Positions 56,129-64,000 of a stretch of DNA of 64,000 bases are shown here, piece after piece. Source of the stretch: Gremmenia infestans (Eukaryota > Ascomycota > Leotiomycetes > Helotiales > Hamatocanthoscyphaceae); assembly GCA_032629725.1 (NCBI GenBank), contig JAFEVB010000006.1, positions 62,001 to 126,000 on the forward strand. The letters run 5' to 3'. Numbering within the stretch: position 1 is the first letter of the stretch; each line of letters opens with the position of its first letter. The notes under the pieces are model-generated. The model was not told the DNA's origin and made no database searches. It saw only the letters and a program-made list of their open reading frames with translations. A program made the translations under genes and the position numbers.

Positions 56129-57784
56129 TCAAGTCTTAAAAGCCTTATCTAGTTGCTCTTGGAACTTATTCCACGAACCTTTTACCTTGTACGCTGAGGT
56201 CCAGTAATTACCTTGAGAGTCTTTTCCAAGAATGAAGAAACCATCAACTGGCTTTACAGGGCCATGATTTTCCTGCACGTATGAAGGTCTGCATGGCTGA
56301 TTATTGTTTTCAAAGTCTTTCCGAGCAGGCGCAAAGTCTAAGTCGAAGAGACCTGCTTTGGACCAATTCGAAAACCCGACTCGAGCCATCCCACCATCAC
56401 CGAAAACAACAATAGGTAGGCCAATTCCTGACGAGCGTACCATGGAATAGTAGGCCTCGTGTTGAGCACGAGTACCCTGTTGGTTGATGGCACTGCGGAT
56501 TTGGCATGCGAGCCAACTTAGTGGCTTAGAGACAACGTCGCCTGCGCGAACAAGCACATTAGCCCAGCCGAAGGCGTTGCCCACGTATGGCTGCCGAGCA
56601 GCAGAAGGGATCAAGTCTCCCTCAAAGGCCTTGCGGAGAGACATGGCTATAGATGCAGCAACCTTAAAAGAGTAAGATCAATTAGCGGCTACTATACGGG
56701 AAGGGGCGATATAAACATCAATGCCGGTGCACTCACTAGCCGCTCTGGATTCGGCGCCATTTGGCGTACGGTAGATTGAAGAATCCAGGTCGTTAATACG
56801 TCGTTCTCGGTCAAGAACACTTTTGCCACATCCTCACCATTAGCAACAGCTTCAGCTCGAAGTTCCTCTAAAGCCTTCTCCAACTGCGGCCGCCAATAAG
56901 ACTCTGGCACACAGACCATACGATTCTCCTTGGCCCGAACAAACATATCCACACCATACCCTAGCCCCCACCTCAGCATGCCACCGAGTCCTACCCGTCT
57001 ATCAGCCAAGACGTGTTGTTCGCTTGCAGGTCTTGTGCCTTGCGCAAGTACGTCGAATGGGTCCGAGTCGGGGCTGAGTGGAGTGAGAATGTCAGATACC
57101 TTGCCCCAAAGCATGGCGCCCCATGATTCAACTACATATTGCATACCGATCGCGTCGAAGGTGACATGTTGCTATTGAAGGGTTACAATGGTCTTATCGT
57201 CGAAAGAGTTCACCCTTAAGCCCAAGACCGGGCGGTCAGTATTCAAGTAGTCCTTGATGCCGTTCGGCTTATACCCCGGCTCCCAGGCTATATCCGCTAG
57301 ATCATCCGGATCACCTACGACGGCAGGCTTAGTGGATGGCTTCGGGATTCTCGACGCTGCCGGATGAGAAGCAGCAGGAACACCGTGGTCGACGTGGACA
57401 AAGGTGATTGCAGGTCGTTCGGCAGCAAAGTTGACCGGGATATGCCACTCAATTTTACCGGAAGCCTACATTGGAACGTGTGAGTCTTAGAATATGAATC
57501 ATACTTAATCTTGAAAGGGCCTTAAAACTTATATTGAAGGCTGGCGGTGATCTAACAGGGCTTACATTCGTTTTCAGCCTACCACCCAATCGTTCCCAGC
57601 CAGGCCGCTTTACCAGGCCCTCGAGGGCTTGCCGGAGTTTTTGTGGATCAAGGACTTCATTGAAGACAAGTGACACAGCCATATTGTTGCCCTGGACCAG
57701 CAGACTGTCCTCGAAAAAGTGAAGGGGCCGCACTCGATCACCTGGAGCCGGAGCCGCATGCTTGGAGCCAAATAATGAAGACAT
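56129..57784 (-). pseudogene. BAHD-like O-acyltransferase gene with an internal stop
   Basis: Exons 57566-57784, 56737-57465 and 56129-56662 give 494 codons of a fungal transferase (PF02458-like, related to trichothecene 3-O-acetyltransferases). Visible: RPLHFFEDSLLVQGNN, WERLGGRLKTN, the catalytic HxxxD as HVTFDAIGMQ, LTENDVLTTWILQST, NAFGWANVLVRAGDV and FSNWSKAGLFDLDFAP near the structural DFGWG position. Codon 171 (57172-57174) is TAG, in the context CAA-TAG-CAA, just before HVTFD where Trp is usual. That is a single G-to-A change. All splice sites and the remaining frame are intact, so the lesion is recent, a sequencing error, or read through. The start is the first ATG; the frame extends upstream without one. 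I annotate it as a probable pseudogene. Confidence 0.72.
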
Positions 57785-58800
57785 GTTAGCGTCAGAGCTG
57801 GCAATAAGATAAGTATTCGCTTCCGTCACACGATGTGAGAGGATGAGAGCGCCAATTCAAGTATAGGACCTCAGCGAAGCTCCTCAAGCCAACACGGGAA
57901 ATTAGGCGGTAATCGTGGCCCCTGGCCTACAGCTGCAGGTCAGGGAGCTACGATTATAAGATAAAAGTATTGCCACCAGGGATCAAGTACAAGGTTACTT
58001 CGGTAATATTTGTTGTAGTATTGGAAACAGTACCCCGCTACTTCACGTGACTGACCGCTAGCGTTGAAGCTAGCGCCGTCTGGGTCTATAAGAGGCCCTT
58101 TCTATACTTAAACTTAGCTCTTTAGTTGTCTTGAAATACAATATTAAGTCCAGATCGCTATAATATTCTTACGTTTAGCAAAGCTGCAGCTAATTAAAAC
58201 TCAAAGATAGTGAGACCCTGTGATTGCCCGTAGAGCTCTGCGGAGGTATGCAGGTGCTATAACATCAAACCTTTGCCTATATACGGTAGTGTTATTATGT
58301 TTAAGTAGTTTATCTGCCTAGAACACGTCTGGTTTGCAGCATATTATTAGTGATCATTGCCCCTATTTCTAAGCGAGACTATAAACACACCAAACCCACT
58401 ATTGACTTTACCAAGACGCTTTTGAAACATATTTTCAGCTATAACATTATTGTTTTCAGAAGTTTACATACATAATAGATTCCAGTCCATTCGTGCAGTC
58501 TTGGCTCCTTGCACTTAAGGGTTCCGGTTTTCACATCGCCTGTTCTTTTCGCTCCCGTTACTGAATGTAGGCTAAACTTTTTCTTCTAGTGTCTAGAAAA
58601 CATTCACACAAACCTGATTTACTCTTACGAAATGAAAAGGATGCATCAGACAATTTCTCTACCTTGCCATTAATCGTTATTAATTGGATGGCGGTTGTAA
58701 GATTATTAGAGTGTTCTTCAATCTGCTGATACAACATATATTCAAATCACCTTACCCAAGTGAGCAAACTCCACCCAACCACCCAACCACCCCTGGAATT
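57785..58800. other. intergenic, no gene seen
   Basis: About 1 kb of spacer. A seven-base inverted repeat with a six-base loop (CGCTAGC/GCTAGCG at 58056-58075) is the only structure noticed. No gene or RNA is supported. Confidence 0.5.
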
Positions 58801-59400
58801 ATGGACTCAGGTCTGGCTTCAGATACATTTCCATTATCGGTATTCAACAATCCATTCTCAATTCTGGGATGGTATGTCCCCAGTCGCCGCCCCACCTTCG
58901 TCTTCCGGTAGGAGAATGAGCAATCGTGGTCTCTACAAGAGCAACCGGCCCTAGATCATCTCAAAGCTGGCCTAAAAAACCCTGCAAAACCATATACGAC
59001 GTTCGAACATTTTGCCAAACTTTGGGATCTGGCGCTTCCGTGCGAGTATACCTTGCACATCTATTGGGGCTACCGAGCACCTCACATAAATTTTCTCATT
59101 GAATGAAAAGAAAAAGCTCATCATCTCTGTCAGCGAATACTCTAAACGATCCCTAACTTTCCTAGAAGTAGTGCATTTGAGCAAATATACATAGTCAGAT
59201 TGGGTAAAGAGATAGACCGGATTGTTCAGCATTCAAAAATCTTGTTCTTGTATAAGTTCAACTCTGACGCGGCCGCTGTTAGTAAGAATGCCATTGTATT
59301 CGAGAATACCTTATTGAAGAGAGCGCTTCGAAATAAGTTAGTACTTCTAGACGCAGATGTGCCTTGGTTGGAGTTGGTGCTAGAGTGTAAACTGAGTTAG
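58801..59400 (+). pseudogene. decayed gene of unknown family
   Basis: One frame from the ATG at 58801 to the TAG at 59398 reads protein-like throughout but has three stops: TAG at 58909, TGA near 59103 and TAA near 59148. Segments include SVFNNPFSILGWYVPSRRPT, ALDHLKAGLKNPAKP, TTFEHFAKLWDLALPCEYTL and LGKEIDRIVQHSKILFLYK. The phrase FEHFAKLWDLALP faintly recalls the start of fungal 2EXR-type domains, but this is weak. Short introns could remove one stop. It is either a pseudogene or a gene whose structure I have misread. Confidence 0.35.
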
Positions 59401-59763
59401 AAGCTTGGTCTATTTTGGGCCTAATTTATTCTGTCAGCATCAGGATTCAGGACCTAGTCAGCATTATTTCACTGCCCATTTTGGGTTAGAATTAGTGAAA
59501 TTATGGAAGCCTAGATTAACTCCACCTCAAGTATTCTGAGCCCCAGTTAGCGTGCCGTGTCATCTCGCAACTTCAAATTCCGACACACCGTGAGTCCGGG
59601 GGGGAGTCGGTTCTTTGCGCATTAAAGTACGAGGCCAAAGACTGTGTTCAGGAACAAATAGCAAATCCCAGGAGTATATTAGGTTGCGTATAATCCTTCT
59701 CATTTTCTATTTACTGTCAGGTGTCCTTTTTTTCTTCCTTCAGTGCCTCTGTACTTCGTAAGT
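59401..59763. other. upstream region of the lactonase-type gene
   Basis: The 363 bases separate the decayed gene from the secreted beta-propeller gene. CT-rich just before the ATG (59727-59742). Nothing else noted. Confidence 0.4.
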
Positions 59764-61272
59764 ATGCGTTTTCCAGCCTCTTTACAATATGTCCTTTATC
59801 TTTTTATGGGTTTGGGATGTGAAGCCACACGACTCTTCGCTGCATCATATATCGGAACTATATCAACCATCGAGGTTTCCAACCATGGTCAAAATGGAAC
59901 CACGCTTGAGAAGACAGCAGACTCGGTAAGTAGTCCCTTGATCTTCTGTTGAAGAATATTTGATATTATAAGCTTCATCCTCTAAATTACCCTGGCTTCG
60001 TGAACTGATTCCCAAGAATAGACAGCATGCACTCTTTTTGATGGACCATCCCCACCATCTTGGATAATTCTCGGGGACGACAAGAATACGTTGTATTGCA
60101 ATAATCCAGGATTGGGCCTTCCTACTGGGAAGCTTTTCTCCCTCGAAGTACAAAACAATGGATCTTTGCCGCCTTTAGATCATATTTCCACTCCACAACA
60201 AGCCGCGGACTCTGCTATCTATGGCGGAGGGGACTTTCTGGGAACCGCATATTTGTAAGTCCTACCTCATCAAAGCTTAAGTTGTACAGAAAGGCTATTT
60301 CAGTTTCTGAATGCTTACATTATGGCCACAGTTCTTCGAATGTCTTTGAAACCTACTCGATTAAAGATCCGCAGCACCTGAAGACCTCCCAAACCTTCAC
60401 ATTCAGCCCCCCAACCATCCAAGGCCCGGGTCCATATCCTGTACAAAACGTATCACTTCCACACGAGGTAATCCCTGACCCCTCCGGCGCCTTCATATTG
60501 GTGCCCGATCTCGGTTCGGACTTGATACGCATCTTCGCCATCGCCCGAGACCTCAGCTTCAACTCCAATCGAACGCTTCCGGCCAAGACGCCCCTACAGC
60601 TCCCATCTGGCACTGGCCCTCGCCATGGTGGATTTGCACGCGTGGGGCTAGACACATATTTCTACATCGTTGGGCAGATCTCTGACATGATCGAGTCGTA
60701 CAAGGTAACGTACTGCGGCGATGACGAGATCGAGTTCACGCACATCGGCACGACAGATACTCGAATTCGACCGGACGGCAGCGCCATACCAGCACCTCAA
60801 GGCGTAGAAGGAATCAACCCGTCCGAGCTTGCTATCTCAGTACATACTTCCCCTTTCAAACCGCCTCTGCGTCTTTTTCTCAATGCTAACAACCTACCCA
60901 CAGCCCGATAACCGTTTTGCAATCATCTCTTTCCGCGGCGACAAGTCGCATACAATCCCCTCGCCCCTCAACGGTACCATGATTGTCTCTGACTCGCTAA
61001 TCTCGTACTCTATTGGTCCTTCAGGCAAGTTGCAACTCGTCAGTTCTGTGGCTGCAGGCGGTTCCGAACCCCGCCAGTTTGCGCTGAATCGACTCGGTGA
61101 TATGGTTGCGGTTGGGCTGCAAGCTGATGGCTGGGTTGTTGTGCTGCCAAGGGATGTGGTCACAGGTGAGATTGGGGCCCCGGCAAAGGAGGCGGTTGTT
61201 GGCGGGCTGGGAAGTGAGGGGGGCCAGGGCGGGAGTACGCTTGGTCCGGTTTGTGTTATCTGGGATGAGTAG
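59764..61272 (+). CDS. secreted lactonase-type beta-propeller protein
   Basis: Predicted 423 residues from exons 59764-59925, 60022-60254, 60332-60839 and 60904-61272. The N-terminus (MRFPASLQYVLYLFMGLGCE) is a probable signal peptide. The body matches the lactonase/6-phosphogluconolactonase-like fold (PF10282), a seven-bladed propeller that also includes carboxy-cis,cis-muconate cyclase: FAASYIGTISTIEV, HEVIPDPSGAFILVPDLGSD, GTGPRHGGFA, INPSELAISPDNRFAIISFR, and GGSEPRQFALNRLGDMVAVG. The PDPSG-x-F and GTGPRH segments are the usual conserved blade motifs. Being secreted, it may act on an extracellular lactone or bind a sugar-like ligand. The activity is not shown. Confidence 0.87.
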
Positions 61273-61926
61273 ACAGGTTAGAGTACATCGGTGCGGATTT
61301 GCTTATTGCAAAAGTAAAAGGCTGACTCTATTGTAAAGAGGGAAGTTCACTAAAGAGGGGAAGCGTATGATTAGAGGGAGGTTTGTCAATAGATAGCCAT
61401 CTAATAATAGGCTTTCTAATATTTAAAGTCAAGCGACTGACTAGTCACAGCCTAAAGACGTCTTATTTGCACACAATTTGCAGTTCTACGCTCGGGACGT
61501 ATGCTAGCTTTTGATGATTGTAGTACTTGCAAACCACCCACGGAAAACACACACTTATGTGTACATTGACTTGATCTTTCAAATAACTTATGCCTCGACC
61601 TTTACGAAACCGCTTATACCGGTATAATAGTGGAGGACGCTGCTCATAAAAACAGTAAGTACGATCCTACTACGACCAAGTCATTCAAGTACGAAAATAA
61701 CGAGCACGCCTGAGAAATAGGAATTAATGCAATCAGAATTCCTCTGTTCCGTTAGAATGGAGCCGAGATCATAAAAGGGAAGGGTCATACCTTTATAGTA
61801 GACTTAGATATGTTAGTAGGGTTCACTTGATCCCCTCAAGCTTGTGCTTATATATTTTCGACCCAAATAGAAAAAGTTCTTCCCTAATCAACCTTTATGA
61901 TTAGGTAAGAATGTTACTTCACCACT

Positions 61927-62192
61927 GTACCTCCGTGATTGTTACGCTAAGAAGACCAGGGCAAGGGGGCCTTGCTTTAGTGCATTTACCACTATTCTTT
62001 ACCCCCCTGCTATAGAATTCTTGGCGTAACAATTACGCCTACGGAGGCTCGGGAGGTACAGGCTAAAAGTTGTGTCAACAGGGGGCTCCTATCCTTAAGG
62101 GTTTGATTAGCTGCAGTTTCGCTAGCCATAAAAACATCACCCAAATACGCCCCTGCAATGATCCCTGGTGACATAACTTTTGGCCTGTACCT
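61927..62192. repeat. pair of linked inverted repeats, MITE-like
   Basis: First pair: 61927-61953 (GTACCTCCGTGATTGTTACG and on) against 62018-62058, with a small insertion in the second arm. Second pair: 62054-62083 against 62163-62192, 30 bases with four mismatches, all transitions. Both pairs share the AGGTAC/GTACCT core at about 61927, 62054 and 62189, so three copies of one terminal sequence seem to be arranged as a nested or tandem hairpin. This fits small non-autonomous elements. No clear target duplication was found. Confidence 0.55.
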
Positions 62193-62312
62193 CCGTAGCT
62201 ATTGCTATATATTATGGAGACTTTACGTGATTTAATATTTATCAAGAGGGGGATAGTACCATAAAGACCAGACTAGGGTCTGATTTATAAGATAAGGAAA
62301 CCTCGCGATTAC

Positions 62313-62432
62313 ACAAACACATAAACAAACAGACACACACACACACAATTACATCCACGTGTTCCCCCTCCCCTCTCCCCCAACACTCACACAGATAGAC
62401 ACAGACACCCACGCACAGGCACGCGCGCGCAC
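62313..62432. repeat. CA-rich microsatellite
   Basis: A stretch dominated by CA and ACAC units with a (GC)n core near 62420-62432, directly before the transporter start codon. Confidence 0.8.
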
Positions 62433-62448
62433 GCATATAATTATCCTG

Positions 62449-64000
62449 ATGGAACCATCGCCTTCAGACTCCAAGAGCTTTCCCGATGATTCAATAGCCA
62501 CGACTAAGACTTCACACACAGTGCAAGATGGCGCTCGCGAAACCGACTTTTCTCCCGAGAGCACCAACATCGGCGAGAAAACCAACATCGGGCAGACAAG
62601 TACGCAAGAGCCCATCGGTGAGAAGCCGCTTGAATCCGTCAGTTCGCCACAAGCGCCACAAGCTGCTGCCAGGACGAAGCTAGAGAGGGCAATGCTTATG
62701 GGGGCGCTACTCACGTCCCTCTTTCTCTCTGCTCTCGACACAACTATTGTCACCACCGCCGTCCCTACTATCGTTAGCCATTTTGACGCTCCCGTCGGCT
62801 ACATCTGGGCGGGCAGCGCCTATCTCTTGGGAAACGCCTCCTTTATGCCGATCTGGGGAAAGATATCCGACATTTTCGGCCGTAAGCAGACCTTACTTGC
62901 CACAGTCGGCATCTTCTTGCTAGGTTCGCTTCTCTGCGCGCTTAGCAACAGCATAGGCATGTTCATTGCTGCCAGGGCCATCCAAGGTGTCGGCGGTGGA
63001 GGTGCGATCGTACTGCCTAACATCTGCGTTTCCGACCTCTTCTCCATGAAAGAGCGTAGCATGTACTTCGGCTTGCTCAGTACCGTCTGGGCTCTAGCAT
63101 CTGCATTGGGTCCTGTGCTTGGAGGCATCTTTACTAAGAGAGTCTCCTGGCGTTGGTGCTTCTGGATCAATCTCCCCTTTGGCGGCCTCGCTCTCGTGGT
63201 TCTGGTTTTCTTTCTCAAGCTGCATAACCCTCGCACGCCACTAAAGCAGGGTCTGGCTGCCATCGACTGGATCGGTAACCTGCTTGTCGTTGGCAGCACG
63301 CTCATGGTGCTCATAGGCCTTCAATTTGGCGGTGTCGAGTTCGCGTGGAAGTCGGCCACTGTAATCTGCCTCATTGTGTTCGGCGCCGTCGGCATCGCAC
63401 TCTTCGCCACCTACGAGTCCGAGTTTGCCAGTCATCCAGTCATGCCTCCGCGTATCTTCCGCTACAGAAATAGTGTCTCGGCGTACAGCCTGAGCATCAT
63501 GCATGCCATGGCTTTTCTCGGGGGCACCTATTGGCTACCTTTGTATTTCCAGGCCGTGCTCGGGGCCAACTCGCTCCTATCCGGAGTCTATCTGCTGCCA
63601 TACGTAATCGCGTCCTCCGTCCCCTCAGTAGGCAGTGGCATCTTTATCAAGAAGACAGGAAACTTCCGCTGGCCAATCATCGTCGGTCTACCTGTTATGA
63701 CCCTCGGACTCGGCCTCATGACCTATCTTGGAAATGAAGCGCATTGGGACCGCATCATCATCTTCCAGATTATCGCTGGGCTGGGATCTAGCACCGGCTT
63801 CCAGGCGCCGCTTGTTGCCCTCCAGACCAACATCGAGCCGCAAGACATCGGCGCCGCCACAGCTGCTTATTCCTTTGCTCGTCAGATCGGCACCTCCTTT
63901 TGCGTTGTCCTCGGCGGGGTCGTCTTCAGCAACGTGATGAACTCGCAGCAAGCAAGTCTGAAGTCTGCTTTAGGCCCTCAGCTCGCATCACAATTTACCG
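62449..64000 (+). CDS. MFS drug:H+ antiporter, DHA2 family (partial)
   Basis: Open from the ATG at 62449 to the window edge with no stop or intron; 517 codons are visible, and about 40-80 are probably missing. A long hydrophilic N-terminus (about 75 residues, Ser/Thr/Glu rich) precedes a 14-span DHA2 transporter: LFLSALDTTIVTTAVPTIV, motif A as GKISDIFGRKQ, AARAIQGVGGGGAIVLPN, the antiporter motif C ALGPVLGGIFT, WRWCFWINLPFGG, and later YWLPLYFQAVLGANSLLSG and SFARQIGTSFCVVLGG. This family exports toxic compounds and secondary metabolites. The nearby lactonase-type and acyltransferase genes could be part of a small metabolite locus, but this is only suggested by position. Confidence 0.93.
   Translation, partial: MEPSPSDSKSFPDDSIATTKTSHTVQDGARETDFSPESTNIGEKTNIGQTSTQEPIGEKPLESVSSPQAPQAAARTKLERAMLMGALLTSLFLSALDTTIVTTAVPTIVSHFDAPVGYIWAGSAYLLGNASFMPIWGKISDIFGRKQTLLATVGIFLLGSLLCALSNSIGMFIAARAIQGVGGGGAIVLPNICVSDLFSMKERSMYFGLLSTVWALASALGPVLGGIFTKRVSWRWCFWINLPFGGLALVVLVFFLKLHNPRTPLKQGLAAIDWIGNLLVVGSTLMVLIGLQFGGVEFAWKSATVICLIVFGAVGIALFATYESEFASHPVMPPRIFRYRNSVSAYSLSIMHAMAFLGGTYWLPLYFQAVLGANSLLSGVYLLPYVIASSVPSVGSGIFIKKTGNFRWPIIVGLPVMTLGLGLMTYLGNEAHWDRIIIFQIIAGLGSSTGFQAPLVALQTNIEPQDIGAATAAYSFARQIGTSFCVVLGGVVFSNVMNSQQASLKSALGPQLASQFT

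Larger units (their letters stand above)
61273..62448. other. intergenic region with inverted repeats
   Basis: About 1.2 kb between the lactonase-type gene and the DHA2 transporter, with no supported frame. It holds the inverted repeats at 61927-62192 (separate entry) and a CA/GC-rich simple stretch at 62313-62432, which precedes the transporter ATG and probably lies in its promoter or leader. Confidence 0.5.

Noticed and set aside
63531..63951. short frames on both strands inside the DHA2 transporter
   Set aside because: They are shadows of the long open coding frame that reaches the window edge.

Overview
The window looks like nuclear DNA of a filamentous ascomycete (Pezizomycotina; a leotiomycete is possible but not shown). 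Most genes carry one to seven short introns (about 48-90 bases) with GTRNGT-type donors and CTRAY-like branch sites. The recognised housekeeping proteins (Tsr1, Utp7, Dph1, mitochondrial aspartate aminotransferase, mitochondrial ribosomal bL28m) are fungal in character. AT-rich, TA-dense blocks at the left end and inside a Tc1/mariner element resemble DNA damaged by repeat-induced point mutation (RIP).

Layout. 1-2480: AT-rich degenerate repeat. 2668-4480: decayed MFS permease. 6413-24832: a compact run of metabolic genes on both strands: DHA1-like MFS transporter, BBE-type FAD oxidoreductase, SDR, a fusion of a flavin monooxygenase with an acetoacetate-decarboxylase-like domain, a stand-alone histidinol-dehydrogenase-like enzyme, a small cupin, a transcription factor with two C2H2 fingers plus a Zn2Cys6 domain, and a second SDR. 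25.9-48.1 kb: mostly conserved genes (DPH1, SprT-like, small membrane protein, TSR1, UTP7, NRK1, mitochondrial AAT, coiled-coil protein, RTA1-like, bL28m). 49.7-50.6 kb: single-pass Cys-rich protein. 50792-52132: degenerate Tc1/mariner element. 52.5-64 kb: tRNA-Asp fragment, SET protein with a signal peptide, GNAT, an acyltransferase gene with an internal stop, a decayed gene, a secreted lactonase-type beta-propeller protein, and a DHA2 drug:H+ antiporter cut by the window edge.

The strongest candidate for an undescribed system is the 6.4-24.8 kb cluster. It combines a transporter, four or five oxidoreductases, a hydroxylase-decarboxylase fusion, a cupin and a dedicated regulator, which suggests one catabolic or tailoring pathway for a small, perhaps aromatic or polyhydroxylated, acid. 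The substrate cannot be read from the sequence. The fusion gene carries an apparent one-base frameshift in a homopolymer, so either the pathway is broken in this strain or the assembly has an error there.

Intron-exon structures were inferred by eye from splice signals and family resemblance. For most genes the exon lengths sum to a whole number of codons, and those amino-acid lengths are given.
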